A stretch of 64,000 nt of DNA from Halobacteriovorax sp. GB3 (GCF_028649655.1 NZ_JAQSLN010000004.1:124001-188000); one strand, 5' to 3'; positions 8,258 through 19,900 are shown, counted from the first letter of the stretch. Numbers and translations are program-made. The notes: generated from the sequence alone by a model not told the origin.

Positions 8258-9892
8258 TTATACCCTAAACTCTCTCGAGTTCCATTTAACGTCTTCTAAA
8301 TCAGCTACTGTCATTTCGAAGACGAGAACTTTCTTACCATTTACTCGTGTGTTCTTAACGATAGTCGTGATGTTAAAGTCTTTTGTTGAAGCCTCTACAC
8401 CTTTAATCACATCATTTAATAGCCACTCTCTAGATCCAACCGTTACTTTAGAACCAAAGTCACTTGAATCAAGAGACACTCCAGGAATCTCTGCAGTTAA
8501 AACGAATTTCTTACTTTTTCTAGAAATCGCAACATTAGCAAGACTTTCATTCTGTTTGAGATCTTGGATAGCGATAATCGCCTTTAATGCTTTATCAAAG
8601 ATATTTTTAACACTACTTACTGGCGCATAAATATAGAGATCATTGGCACTTCCAACATCTGCAAAATCGAGATACTGTTTACCACTCATATTGAATTGTG
8701 CTGCCATTAAGTCATCAAGAATATCAAGTGAGTTTACTTTCAACTTATCTAGAGAAGCTTTTCTCACGCTTCCAATTTTAGTAAGAAGAATTGAATCAAA
8801 TTTATAAAGCCAACATAGTGTTTGCCCCGTTGCCTTATCAACTGTTGTCTGAACAGAGTAATCGCAAGTTACATCGCCAATAAATTTATAGAGATTGTGT
8901 TGACCACGAAGTGCCTTTTCTTTTTTAAAGTTCTTTGCAAAAAACTCATCCCATTTTAGCTTGTGAAATTCAACTTTCCTGAAATTAGATTTAAACTCAT
9001 CATTAGCAAATGTTATTCTTCCTGCACGATCAAATCGTGCTACAGAAATATTTTCTAGTTCATTAAGAGAAGTTTCATAAGATCTTTTCACACGACTTGA
9101 AACGACCTTTCCCCAGTCTTTATTTTCAAGCTCTTCATTTTCAATTTTAAGCTTTCTATTTCTGAAGGCCATAAGACCTGCAAAACCTAAACTCGCTAGA
9201 CCTAGCGCCATTACAGCATAGTTAAAGAAACTTCCCATCTGGCTTCTTGATAAACGATTCTCAAGTGAATCAATCTTCGCAGCAAGCTTCATTTTATCCA
9301 CTTGATTCGACTTAACTGTCGTATTATACCAATTCGTTTGAAAAGCAGTCGCCATAAAACTCTTATAACGATCCTCGATTTCTCTAAATGAAGTTACATC
9401 TCTTTTAAGTCCTGAAACCTGACTCATCAATGGAAGTTTTATACTTTCGCTTACACGAACTTTCATAAGAGTTCTATCGATTGCAGTCAAAAGTGATGAC
9501 AGTCCCTCAATTCCAGTTTTTGTTAAAAGCGAGTGTTCCTGAAGGTGTTCAGCAGTATCTGAAAGAAGAGATCCAATACTTGCTGTTGCTTTATTTTGAG
9601 TTTTTCCAATCTCATCAATAACCATCAATGATTTTTTTCTCAAATTAACAGATCTTTCAATCATCTTATTTGACTCATACTTCACTCTCTTTGCCATTTT
9701 TTCGCTAAGTGAAGACTTTTCTAAATAAGCTGGGACATTATTAATATATGACTTTGTATCTAAACTGATTAAGTCTTTATCATGCTGGTTCATCCAATCA
9801 CCGGCACTTTTTGAAAAAGACATTTGCGTTAACAGTAAAGAAATTGCAATAAAACTAGCGAACTTCAAGTGATTTCCCCTTCTTATTTTCAT
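8258..9892 (-). CDS. Inner-membrane sensor-like protein with a periplasmic helical domain and a PAS-like cytoplasmic region
   Basis: About 544 residues from the ATG chosen here. An ATG at 9925 gives 11 more residues with a poor leader; a TTG at 9868 has a better ribosome site (AAGGGG, 7 bp spacing) and gives a clean signal peptide. After the signal peptide comes a 180-residue helical periplasmic part, a transmembrane helix (NYAVMALGLASLGFAGLMAF), then a coiled coil. A PAS-like segment follows (ISVARFDRAGRITFANDEF). The last 200 residues resemble a degenerate histidine-kinase ATPase fold, but I see no H-box, N-box or G-boxes. Probably a signalling or regulatory membrane subunit of the same operon; the exact function is unknown. 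Confidence 0.55.
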   Translation of the reverse strand: MKIRRGNHLKFASFIAISLLLTQMSFSKSAGDWMNQHDKDLISLDTKSYINNVPAYLEKSSLSEKMAKRVKYESNKMIERSVNLRKKSLMVIDEIGKTQNKATASIGSLLSDTAEHLQEHSLLTKTGIEGLSSLLTAIDRTLMKVRVSESIKLPLMSQVSGLKRDVTSFREIEDRYKSFMATAFQTNWYNTTVKSNQVDKMKLAAKIDSLENRLSRSQMGSFFNYAVMALGLASLGFAGLMAFRNRKLKIENEELENKDWGKVVSSRVKRSYETSLNELENISVARFDRAGRITFANDEFKSNFRKVEFHKLKWDEFFAKNFKKEKALRGQHNLYKFIGDVTCDYSVQTTVDKATGQTLCWLYKFDSILLTKIGSVRKASLDKLKVNSLDILDDLMAAQFNMSGKQYLDFADVGSANDLYIYAPVSSVKNIFDKALKAIIAIQDLKQNESLANVAISRKSKKFVLTAEIPGVSLDSSDFGSKVTVGSREWLLNDVIKGVEASTKDFNITTIVKNTRVNGKKVLVFEMTVADLEDVKWNSREFRV

Positions 9893-10457
9893 TTTTCTTT
9901 TCTTCCTTATAACCAGCATGATCAAGTTTCATGTATATTGACTCAAACTTCATAACCATCTCATTCTGCTGTTCAATTTCACGACAGATAAACTTGAGGT
10001 TTCTATCGAAGCGATCTTTTAAATGATCTTTTAACTTATGTGACGATTTATAGAGCGATTCTCTTTTCAGCATATCAAGATCGCTAATATCAAATGAAAG
10101 CTCCATTCTAAATGTCGTATCATTCACTTTTAACTTAAGTTTATTTGATCTCGAGTTAACAAACTGAAACAAGTTGCCTAGCTTGAATAGGAAAACATCC
10201 ATCTGATTCATAAAATGTAACTGATTTTTCTTTGTTAAACAGTCACTGACAGAAAGATTGAGAGAACCGTTTCCTTTATTTAAGTGACGAGAGATTTTTT
10301 TGTGGAGATCTTTAAAGAAAATGTCCCTTTCTTCAATTGTCAGTGAATTTCTCACCTTTGCACCGACATAGACAATTTCTTCATCAATACAAATCGACTT
10401 ATAGTTATTTTCATTAACTAATGACTCTAATTCATCGTACTTGTCTTTTAATCTCAT
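9855..10457 (-). CDS. Hypothetical cytoplasmic protein of the envelope-motor operon
   Basis: 200 residues, highly charged, without signal peptide or membrane segment; mixed alpha/beta in the first 130 residues and a Lys/Glu-rich helical tail. Not recognised. It starts 14 bp after the barrel gene upstream, and its 3' end contains the ribosome-binding site and start region of the sensor-like gene, so it is firmly part of the operon. A cytoplasmic regulator or assembly factor for the membrane proteins around it would fit, but nothing in the sequence proves it. Confidence 0.5.
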   Translation of the reverse strand: MRLKDKYDELESLVNENNYKSICIDEEIVYVGAKVRNSLTIEERDIFFKDLHKKISRHLNKGNGSLNLSVSDCLTKKNQLHFMNQMDVFLFKLGNLFQFVNSRSNKLKLKVNDTTFRMELSFDISDLDMLKRESLYKSSHKLKDHLKDRFDRNLKFICREIEQQNEMVMKFESIYMKLDHAGYKEEKKNENKKGKSLEVR

Positions 10458-10471
10458 AATGTTCTCGCCAA

Positions 10472-11824
10472 TTAATTGTACGTTAATCTTATTCCGTACA
10501 TTTTATGCTCGTTACTAAAATCACTTATTGATACGGAAGTTAGTTCAACAGATTCGTAGAAGAATCCTAGTCCCCAACTTTTATAAATTTCAAAACGTGT
10601 CTCCGCCATGATTTTTGAACCATCGAGCGGTACACTCTCTCCTTCTCCGGCAATGTCGGACGAAGCAATGAAAGCTTTTTTAAAATCAACTTCGAGTGAA
10701 AAAACTCGATTGAAAATTTGCCTAAAAAAGCGTCCACCTATTCCGGCCCACAGAATATTATTTGTATATTCCTGAAAGTCTTCCCCCCTCTTTCCTAGAG
10801 ATACGAATCCAAGTGTTTCGTATTCAAGCGATGGACTAGCAAAGAGCGAATAGTCATATAGATTAAAATTATAATTTCCATAAATAGACAAACGGGCCGG
10901 AACAGCATACTCATCTTCACTAATAACTTTAGAAATCACTCCTCCATATTGAAAGTGCTGATCCCATTCTTTAATTTGAGCGATGGCATTGATTTTAAGA
11001 GCAATTCTCTTGATTGAAGTTTCTGTTTCAACAATACCGTCAACAGGAAGGTTAACCTGCGTAATTACTGTTTCGTCTTCTTGTCCTATGGAAAAATTAT
11101 ACTTACTAAGCCAAGTCAAATGACTAACAGGCTCACGTTTTTCACTTGCAACAGATTTTCTAAGATCTAAGTTCGGTGCCTCAAATTTTTGAATCGTTGG
11201 TTTATTTTTCTTAGGCTTTATCTTTTCTTTCTCTTTGGCGACTTTAGCCTTTTTTTCTCTCTCTTTTGCATTAAAGACTTTCTCACTCTCTTCTTCTTGA
11301 GGAGTATCCTCTTGTGCAACTTCGTCTTTATCCCTCTTGGTAACAGGTCTAGGCGTTTTAGCTTTTACCTGTCTTTTCTTTAAAGGAATGACTTTTGGCT
11401 CAATCAATTTTTCTTCTTTCTCATCAAAATACTGTCCAAACAGAAGTTTATACATAAGAATTCGTGCACGAAATTGAACTTTACTTCGCTTTACAAACTT
11501 CTCTTGAACGAAGTTGATAATCTCATTTGTAGGTCTTTCATAGAGAGAAAAAGTGATGTTCATTTGATCGTTTGGAAGCTTCTTTGAATCAACAACAATC
11601 TCAAACCAAGTGATCCCCTCTTTATTTTCTCTATTTACTTTTCCAAGTGAAATTTCAAATATCTTGGCACTGAAAATCGCTTCGTAAGCACTCTTACGGA
11701 TATAAGTTGTCTCACTTGTGCTCATATCTTCTACTCCACTCATATTAAGTGTAATGAGATGCTTTTGAGCAAAAGCGGTAATTGAAAACATGAATAGGGA
11801 TAGTACTATTAGTCTACTAATCAT
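10472..11824 (-). CDS. Secreted protein with Lys/Glu/Pro-rich linker and C-terminal outer-membrane barrel-like domain
   Basis: 450 residues; signal peptide MISRLIVLSLFMFSITAFA. Residues 20-145 form an alpha/beta domain, 150-225 a disordered stretch very rich in K, E and P that could span periplasm or peptidoglycan, and 240-450 alternating amphipathic strands ending in KMYGIRLTYN, as in an outer-membrane barrel. It is the first gene of the second transcription unit of the locus, downstream of the hairpin that follows the giant lipoproteins. The disordered arm suggests contact between the outer membrane and a periplasmic partner. Family not recognised. Confidence 0.55.
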   Translation of the reverse strand: MISRLIVLSLFMFSITAFAQKHLITLNMSGVEDMSTSETTYIRKSAYEAIFSAKIFEISLGKVNRENKEGITWFEIVVDSKKLPNDQMNITFSLYERPTNEIINFVQEKFVKRSKVQFRARILMYKLLFGQYFDEKEEKLIEPKVIPLKKRQVKAKTPRPVTKRDKDEVAQEDTPQEEESEKVFNAKEREKKAKVAKEKEKIKPKKNKPTIQKFEAPNLDLRKSVASEKREPVSHLTWLSKYNFSIGQEDETVITQVNLPVDGIVETETSIKRIALKINAIAQIKEWDQHFQYGGVISKVISEDEYAVPARLSIYGNYNFNLYDYSLFASPSLEYETLGFVSLGKRGEDFQEYTNNILWAGIGGRFFRQIFNRVFSLEVDFKKAFIASSDIAGEGESVPLDGSKIMAETRFEIYKSWGLGFFYESVELTSVSISDFSNEHKMYGIRLTYN

Positions 11825-11979
11825 ATAAGCATATTATCAAGTATTCGCACTTGCTTCTACGCTAGGCAATATTGGGCGATTTTAGTCAAATCAGGTCAAC
11901 AAAATTAAAGAACTTCAAAGTGAAGTTTTCATTTCTTAGTGATTTATAAGATAAAAGGGAAAAATATTCTGGCTTGAAA

Positions 11980-12008
11980 ATATCGAGAGGGATCACCCCT
12001 CTCGATAT
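11980..12008 (-). terminator. Strong hairpin terminator after the giant-lipoprotein unit
   Basis: A perfect 12-bp stem (ATATCGAGAGGG with its complement) closes a five-base loop. Read on the minus strand it is followed by TTTTC. It lies just after the stop of the 1657-residue lipoprotein and splits the locus into two transcription units. Confidence 0.8.
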
Positions 12009-12013
12009 CTACT

Positions 12014-15000
12014 TTATTGAATTGTATAACAACGAGCGTGCGAACTTAAAATCTCTGGGTCAGAATAAATCGTTGAATTTGGTGGATAGTCACGTCCATC
12101 ACTCCCTCTAATTATTGGAAGAGTATTACATGAACAATCACCACAAGATTTAATATAGTATCTAAAATTGGTATTATCAGTTCCTGTCTTATTCGAACAG
12201 TTGAAATCAGAGAATACTGCCGCAATATCTACAGGAGTATCTGAAACCCAGTGTGGTGAGTATTGATAGAGGTAATCACTTCCCTCTTCTGTTGCATCGA
12301 TAAGATCATAGATTTCATTAGTGATAAGTCTTTTAGTAATAGAGACGTCTCCACCATTTCTAGAAATCTGAAGTCTTGCATTATTACAGGCAGTCGTCGC
12401 TTCATCTTTACTCATAAAACTATCGCCATCCAGATCAGTTGTGAATCTATCTATAATTGCCCTTAGTGCATAATTATAAAAATGATTATCACTCGGTACA
12501 ACGATTTCACGTACTCCTAGGTTACTATCTGATAGATATTCAGTTCCCGTAGGTGTAGATCTCTTTGCGACAATTTTAAAATAGTAATATTTATTAGAAT
12601 TCAAACCTGTAATAGTTGCAGTTGTTCCTGTCGTGTCGACAAAACTCAAGTTACTAGAGTTAAAAATATTGGATAGTACATTCGATCCAGCAGCATAGAA
12701 TACTCGATAGCCAGTTATCGCACCCCATGCAGAGTTCTGTGGAGAAAATGCGTCCCAAGAAAAAGTAATCGTCCCATCACTAGATGATGAAACATTGGAA
12801 ATATCTGTTCCAGGAAAGTTTGATCTGTTCGGTTCAACAAATCCTTTCAAGTGAAAGTAGAAAGTTGATGTCGATGTTCTCTTACTATTGTAGTAAGTAA
12901 GGCCAGCATAGCCCTGCCCACTTGGAATATCTCCACCAAGAATACTCGAATCAAATGACTTTCTAATGTTTAATCGACATTGTGCGACTGTATCACTATT
13001 AAATCCTTTTTCATCTATTGGAACAGAACCATCGAATTCGTCATCCCCATAGAAACAAGCTCTATTGGCATCGATATCAATTCCATTAGTATTGTAAATC
13101 TGTATCCAGTCTCCCGTTGTCGGAACTTCAGCAGTAGCATCACCAACAAACGTTCGATACTGAGCAAGAAGAGAAGCTTTCTCTTCAGAACTATTCACCA
13201 GATTTACCCCATTTGTTGCGACAACCTGATTAGGATAATCATTTAACAATGGGTGGCTAGCGTCGTCATAGAAACCAAGGTTAATTGGATACGAATCAGA
13301 AATAATATTATTATTCTCATCATAGATACTTTCTGAAGTCGTATTGTTAATGGCAAGTATCGCTGGATCAGCTGCTTCAAACTCTATTTTGAAACCTTTT
13401 TTAGTAAAGAGTCCTGTTAAGTTATTCACAGGCCCTTGATCATAGGAAACATAGGCATAGCGAGTTGTTTTAAGTGGTTCATTAACACTTGCTAAAAATT
13501 GGATATCAACAGTACAGGTCTGTCCTGGATTAAGAGTTACGTTGTTACATGTTGTTGAGCTAACTGTGTATCCAGCACCATTAGCATCAGTGTCGACCAC
13601 ATCACGAACAAGTTTTGTTAAATGAAAGCGTACATTTAAAATAGGAAACGCTCCACTATTAGTGAAAGTAAAACGTTTCTTATCATAAACACCAGAACCA
13701 CGAATCCCCTCAAATCGAACGACTTCACTCTCATTTGCACCGTGAAAGTAAGTATTTAAAGTTGAAGAAGTTGGATTGTAAACTTCATCAACTGTTTGTG
13801 TAGACGTATTAAAAGAGGTCGTAAAAGTATTAAGCTGCGCTGTAATTTCACCCGTATTAGCAGGAAGAACATCGAAGATAATGGCATTTGTTAAGCCGAC
13901 AGTATCTGGTGTTAAAGTTAAATTATTCCAATCACTCACAGTATGTCTTCCATTTTGAAAGGCAAATGTATGAATAGTAAAAGGCTGGCCAAATTGGGTT
14001 GGCGTAATATCAAATTCAATTCGCTCTTGTGAACCAAAGGCTGTTAATGTTGGAGTCACACGAGTAATCTGATTTGAGCCATTTGTATTAAAAGTATCCA
14101 CAACAGGAGTAATATTATTATTTCCAGTATTTCTTAAAGTGTAGGAGACACGATGAGTTCCAGAGCCTATTTTGAAGGCACCCATATAATAGGTATAATC
14201 GAGACCAGGGTTAAAAATTCCGGCCATCATAGCATAATTGACAGTATCGGCCCAATGACTGGCTGGAGCACGACCACGAGTATTTCCATAGTCCATAAAC
14301 ATTGGAGGAATAAATCCACCATTGACAGGGTTCCCCCACTCGCTCCCCGTTGGAGTTACAGTTGGTAAATTAAAACTTTCACGATAAATCGCAGCAGAAA
14401 CAACAGGCAGAGGATAATAAGGAATCGCCTCACCTTCTTGTCTGTAATTGACGGCTAAATTAAAATTACCAGAAGTACCACCACCAATAGCTTGCTGATT
14501 TCCATAACCAGAAATATCAGGAGTATAGCCATTAACAGCATCGGCAATACCGTCACCATCATAATACTCTAGAGAAAAAGACCAACTGGCATTTGGATTT
14601 AAATATTCCCAACGGTCTTGTGGATTATCTGACTGATAAAAATTTCGATCCCACTCAGGGTTTGTTGTATTATAAAACCCTCGAGCTCTTAAATCATTAC
14701 TTTTAAGATTATACTGAACCGTCAAGCTACATACTTCACCTGGATCGAGAACAGAAGGCTGATTTGATCCCATATTTGTCGGCTGATTAGTTCCATCAAA
14801 ATCAATTAATTCAAAACAATCTTTGTCAGCACCATTTTCTCCACCTGGTCTATCAATAAATTGAAATGGAAAAACATCAAGTGGATTAGGATAGGTAATT
14901 CGTCCATTTCCTCCACCAATATAAGGGATTCCCCCCGTACCAACGTTTTCAATCATAACATGGTAAAAGTCGGTGTTTCCGGCCACTTTATTTCCAATAT

Positions 15001-16987
15001 CCCCTTGGGCCTGTGGAGTTGTTCTAAAAACGAGATACCCCTTTCTCACAAGAAGAGCCTGAAGAGTAACATTGATCACCTGATCAGGAACAGGAGACAT
15101 GTCATCATTAAAAGTTGCACCATTTCTATAAGTAAGTGTAAAAGTTTTCTGTCTCGCGGCCGTATTATCAAACATTAAACCGTTTTCAATATCACTTGCA
15201 TTTGCTCCACTTGCTGCAACAGGAGCTAAATGAAAACGAAGTGAACAAGATCCATCAACTCTATTTAAAACACTACAACCCGTGTGACTTACGTTTTGAT
15301 AGTAAGAGTTAAAGTTTCTAGAAGTATCTGTTACAGTTTGAACAGGTGAAGAAGAATCTGTAATAGAAACAATCGATGCTTCATGACCACCAGTATTGCT
15401 AAAATCTATCTGAACTTGTTCTCTATAGGCATCAGAAGAAATCAGCGAGATTCTTCCAAGGTCAAATAGCTGTGCATTTTGTGTAGAAGTTGGTTCAGCG
15501 TTATAGTCTGTATTAGCATATACAAAACCGTTTACAGATAAGTCTGCGGCACTTCTATAAGTTGCTTGATCAACATCAAAAAGCTCTTCTGCGACAACTC
15601 CAGTGTCGGGATGAGAGCGATAACCACGAATATCAACCTGACTTTTCCAAGTAGTATCGAAAACTACGAAAAAATCCCATCCATTGAAATTGCCATTAGT
15701 CGTTAACTGATTTGAAGGGTGAAAAGTCACTCTAAAATTACATGATTCACCTTCACCATCAGCTCCACCAGCAACAACTTTTAATGAAGTATCAGAAAGA
15801 GAGCCATCAGAGTTTCTCGAATAATTGAGTTTTGATAAATCATTCACACAACCATCGACATCATCAATCTTATAAGGAAGGTTGAGAACACCAATTTCAG
15901 TTGAAGAGTCCGTGTATGTATTAGGGGCACGACAAGAGAGTCTTTGATCTGTCCCCTCTCTTACACAACGAGCAATTAAAGTATTGGTATTATCAACAAC
16001 TTCTAAGAAGTGAATAATCCCTTCACGTTCACCTTTGTTTGTAAGACGCATATCTTTCGACTCGATATTTCCTACAACCTTAGGTTCAAAATTTAATGTT
16101 TTAAGTCCAGCACTTGCAAACTCACCACGAATCTCTTTTGATGTTGCTTGAAAATATGCTGTAAGCGTCGATGTTCCCCCGACAGGGTCACGAATATAGT
16201 CTGCTGAAATATCAAAGAGGTAATTGAGCTTATCCGTATTTCCATCCGGAGCTGAAGCAGAATAGTTTTTAGATTGGTATTCGATAATTACAGTACATGT
16301 TTCCTTAGGAGCAAGAAGCTCTGGACAATCATTTGACTTAACAATAAAAGGTTCCGACGTATGGGAACCATTTGTACTAAAACGAATTTCTTTGGCGTTT
16401 AATCCACCTGTATTAACAATAACAAGTTCATATTCTTTTTTCTCTTGAGATGTTCTCTCCAAAGAACCAAGGTTATAGTTAATTTGCTCACTTTCAAAAA
16501 TAAGTGATGCCGCCTCACCTGCAAGAAGCTTTAATTCGAAATCTCTAGTTTGTCTGTTAACAAGATTTTTGTAACTGAAAAATAGTTTTTGATTAAGATC
16601 ACCAGGAATCGATGGCTGATAATAGATTTTATATTCACAAGCTGTTTTAGGTGCAAGAATTCCTGTACACGATCCACCAACACCCGGGGAGAATGACTTT
16701 CCAAGCTCATTGGGATTAAATTTCATCCCAGCAGATGAATCCTCCTCATCAACAATGAGATCAAGATCTGTTAGATTGTATCTCGAATTATTCTTAACCC
16801 TTACTGTAATGATCACGGGATCACCACCAACGAGAAATTCACCTCGGTCCTCGCCACCGACAACGGTGATTTCTACAGGCTCAAAAATACCCGCATTTTT
16901 AATAACCACATTCTCCTCAGATTGAGGCTGACATGCAGATATTAATACGAGAGAGAAAATAAACAACAAACGTACCGAAAAAAACAT
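12014..16987 (-). CDS. Giant surface lipoprotein with Hydin/choice-of-anchor-D-like repeats, FN3 and EF-hand-like loop
   Basis: 1657 residues. The N-terminus has a lipobox (VLISAC, Cys 19), so it is a lipoprotein. Most of the length is repeated Ig-like beta domains of the ASPM-SPD-2-Hydin / choice-of-anchor D type, recognised by strands such as APKTACEYKIYYQPSIPGD, LLAPKETCTVIIEYQ and LNPGQTCTVDIQFLAS. An FN3-like domain sits near residue 1400 (GTITFSWDAF, ITGYRVFYAA, TGLNSNKYYYFKIV). Close to the C-terminus DLDGDSFMSKDE is an EF-hand or dockerin-type calcium loop, followed by a Cys-rich end. It is the third of three lipoprotein genes spaced by 1-3 bp. Likely surface-exposed adhesin or cargo of the neighbouring machine. 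Confidence 0.7.
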   Translation of the reverse strand: MFFSVRLLFIFSLVLISACQPQSEENVVIKNAGIFEPVEITVVGGEDRGEFLVGGDPVIITVRVKNNSRYNLTDLDLIVDEEDSSAGMKFNPNELGKSFSPGVGGSCTGILAPKTACEYKIYYQPSIPGDLNQKLFFSYKNLVNRQTRDFELKLLAGEAASLIFESEQINYNLGSLERTSQEKKEYELVIVNTGGLNAKEIRFSTNGSHTSEPFIVKSNDCPELLAPKETCTVIIEYQSKNYSASAPDGNTDKLNYLFDISADYIRDPVGGTSTLTAYFQATSKEIRGEFASAGLKTLNFEPKVVGNIESKDMRLTNKGEREGIIHFLEVVDNTNTLIARCVREGTDQRLSCRAPNTYTDSSTEIGVLNLPYKIDDVDGCVNDLSKLNYSRNSDGSLSDTSLKVVAGGADGEGESCNFRVTFHPSNQLTTNGNFNGWDFFVVFDTTWKSQVDIRGYRSHPDTGVVAEELFDVDQATYRSAADLSVNGFVYANTDYNAEPTSTQNAQLFDLGRISLISSDAYREQVQIDFSNTGGHEASIVSITDSSSPVQTVTDTSRNFNSYYQNVSHTGCSVLNRVDGSCSLRFHLAPVAASGANASDIENGLMFDNTAARQKTFTLTYRNGATFNDDMSPVPDQVINVTLQALLVRKGYLVFRTTPQAQGDIGNKVAGNTDFYHVMIENVGTGGIPYIGGGNGRITYPNPLDVFPFQFIDRPGGENGADKDCFELIDFDGTNQPTNMGSNQPSVLDPGEVCSLTVQYNLKSNDLRARGFYNTTNPEWDRNFYQSDNPQDRWEYLNPNASWSFSLEYYDGDGIADAVNGYTPDISGYGNQQAIGGGTSGNFNLAVNYRQEGEAIPYYPLPVVSAAIYRESFNLPTVTPTGSEWGNPVNGGFIPPMFMDYGNTRGRAPASHWADTVNYAMMAGIFNPGLDYTYYMGAFKIGSGTHRVSYTLRNTGNNNITPVVDTFNTNGSNQITRVTPTLTAFGSQERIEFDITPTQFGQPFTIHTFAFQNGRHTVSDWNNLTLTPDTVGLTNAIIFDVLPANTGEITAQLNTFTTSFNTSTQTVDEVYNPTSSTLNTYFHGANESEVVRFEGIRGSGVYDKKRFTFTNSGAFPILNVRFHLTKLVRDVVDTDANGAGYTVSSTTCNNVTLNPGQTCTVDIQFLASVNEPLKTTRYAYVSYDQGPVNNLTGLFTKKGFKIEFEAADPAILAINNTTSESIYDENNNIISDSYPINLGFYDDASHPLLNDYPNQVVATNGVNLVNSSEEKASLLAQYRTFVGDATAEVPTTGDWIQIYNTNGIDIDANRACFYGDDEFDGSVPIDEKGFNSDTVAQCRLNIRKSFDSSILGGDIPSGQGYAGLTYYNSKRTSTSTFYFHLKGFVEPNRSNFPGTDISNVSSSSDGTITFSWDAFSPQNSAWGAITGYRVFYAAGSNVLSNIFNSSNLSFVDTTGTTATITGLNSNKYYYFKIVAKRSTPTGTEYLSDSNLGVREIVVPSDNHFYNYALRAIIDRFTTDLDGDSFMSKDEATTACNNARLQISRNGGDVSITKRLITNEIYDLIDATEEGSDYLYQYSPHWVSDTPVDIAAVFSDFNCSNKTGTDNTNFRYYIKSCGDCSCNTLPIIRGSDGRDYPPNSTIYSDPEILSSHARCYTIQ

Positions 16988-16990
16988 CTT

Positions 16991-19900
16991 CTAGTCTCCA
17001 ATCCTCACAGCACAGCGTACAGCGACATCTCGTTGCCTTTTTTGTACAGAATCTGACAACCCTTTAATGTGTGCAGAAAAACGTCCCGATCCATTAAATG
17101 TAGATGAACCAAAGTTTAGAAAAATAAGTTCCTCACCTTGTCCAACCCTCCAGAAAGCGTCACGAACAGAGAAGTCTTCCCCACTATAGTTTTTTGTGGC
17201 AGTTGTATTCGACCCGTCACCTGGGTTAATCGAATCAATATAGTTGTAAGAACCATTTAAAGTTGAAGTTACTGACGAGATCTGAGTTTGTGTTTCAACT
17301 ATTTCACTGATTCCATCAGAGAGAATTTGACTCGATCCCGTTGGCATCAGGAATGTGTAATCAGCAACATCATCATTTCCATCACCATCTGGATCAGCAA
17401 GCTCTGTAGTTGAAAGTGCGCGATTATCAGCAGAGTTTGAACAAGAGTTAGACCAGCATGTTACAGGTAAGCCTACAATCGGATTAAAATAACGACCTTC
17501 TCTTGGGTCACTACTTGAAGAGGTTAATCTTGTAGCGTTATTAACTGTTGCATCGAATTTTAAAGCAAGTGTATCGTTAGCATTAAGTCTTGGCCCAAGA
17601 ACATTTTGACCAAAGTCAAAGAAGAACCCATCACCATTTCTTACATAGTCAACACTCTCAGCATCAATAGGATTAGCAGCTTCAACAACACTAGTATTTA
17701 CATTTCCATCAAATCTAATTGCAGGTGAGATCGATTGCCCCGCAGTATAGCTTCCACCACGAGCGGAACCAGCCTCAACAAATGAACATCGTCCAGAATC
17801 TGGTGAACGCTGAACCCAAGTTAAAAATTGAGTGTCATAATATAGGTTGTCTGCTGGAGTAAATGGAATGGAGGCACCAACGACACGGCTCGTTCCAAGA
17901 AAGGCACTATATCCAGAAAAATTACAGTGCATTTGCTCAGAAGAATATTCCATAGCATTTCCAATAATATCTTGAAGTCCATAACGACTTGTACAATTTT
18001 GCGTATTAATACTAGCTCCGTTTCCATCAAAGAAACTTGAACCAGTTGTTATAACTGGTCTGAAGGCCGTAGACCCGCCTTGTACACTATATGTCATGTT
18101 AACCTTAAAACTTTCCCCTGATCTAACTAGATTTGTACCGTCATCAATTGCTCGATCATAAGAATTACACGAACCATTAAATGTCGAACCAGATGTTACA
18201 GCAGCTGTTGTCTCCGAACCATCTTCACGATTTGTAATTTCAGTCTCACTCATACTTACCGGATGCTTAGCTGCAACAATTCCTTCAGTTCTTCTCATTA
18301 GCCTTTTACTTAATTCACCAGAAGTTCCAGAGAACGTATCGTCATCATTATTATAAAGACCTACTTCAACTTTATAAGTTGAACAAACGGCATTTGCTTG
18401 AGCTTGATTTAATCCATCAAGAGGAGGCAGCTTCGCATCGTTTGATGAGAACATACGAGCAATAGGAGTTGTGGCATCAAATCTCTGCTCAGCCGAAATA
18501 GAAAGGTTTCCAGCAGGAAGCGTGTTTTGAGTATTATCAAATAGAGCATTGTTATTCATTACCTGAGAAAGTGGAGCCGTTAGAATATCGACATCGGCAG
18601 ATCCACCAGCATTATTATAAGTGAGATCATTTAAATAATTTACAGGAAACCAACGGCTAGTTATCTGACCAACGTTTACAGCATTATCCTGAGTAGGAAT
18701 ATTTATGTGGCAACGAGATGGACCAATAGCGCTATCTTTCATTCTTAAATTTGTATTTGAGAAGTTTGCATTCGTTGAACCTCCTGCTCGTAAGCGTGCA
18801 GCAGCTCTATTATAAGTAGAACTACCAATGTAAGTTCTATTATAATAAACAGCACCGAACTCCCCTTGAGTTTGAAGGGCCGCTGCGGAGTTAGAATCTG
18901 TTCTAAAGAAGTCATAGAAATTCTCATAGAGATTGTTAGCATCAGTACAATCAGTTAAATTGATGCCAGCACCACCCACTCCAGGTGTAAAAATACGATG
19001 AAATGTATAGGTTCCCGTACCACTACAAGCTGCTGAGCCTGCATAAATCTCTTTATAAGCCTCACCAATACAATCCCCTACGCGATAGTCTGTACGATCA
19101 GTATAAGTTGTTCCATCAGCAGGATGATTTGTTCCAGAAGTATCTTGAGTGCGCGATGCCGTAGATGTCATCAGACACCCTTTGAACTTCGATCCAGAAT
19201 CAGCAGTTCCATTAAACTGTAGAGATGATCCAGAAGTAAATGTACTATTTAGATTTGCATAATCGCCTCTAGTATAATCACAACCAAGTTCATAACGGTC
19301 AATTAGAAGATCGGAACCAAAATCATAGACAGTTGAGCCTATCGACCAAGGAGAAGAAAGACCACGAGCCCCAACACCATTCCAAGTACAAGTATAGTAT
19401 TGTCTTAAATCAGTATCGATTGTTTTTCCAAGTTCACGACAAACCTGTCTATTGGCCATAAACCTTTTAACAAGGGCCATATTTTCAGGAGGGAGAACGA
19501 CTTTAATAATATGTTGAGGATTAGTCGTCTCTCTTTCATAAGTTAGTTCTGTATTATTAAAGACAGGAACAACTTTATAATAATAAGTTCTCGCTCTATT
19601 AACATTAGTATTCGTTCCCATTGTAGGCTGCTTTACTGAATAGTCAGTAAAAACAACAGCATCATAAGTTTCAAGAGTATCGTTTGCTCTTGCTCGCTCT
19701 GAATAAGAAGATGCGACAAGAAGTCCACTATTTGAAAAAGTTTGAAAAGTGTAAGCACTATCCGTTAAATCAATCCAGTTCTTCTTACCATCATCAGAAC
19801 GATATACACGATAACCATAGGCACGTTGGTTTTTATTAACACCACTTGTTTCATAGGTACTAATAAGCTGATTCATAGATGTCGCTCCACTATTGAAGAG

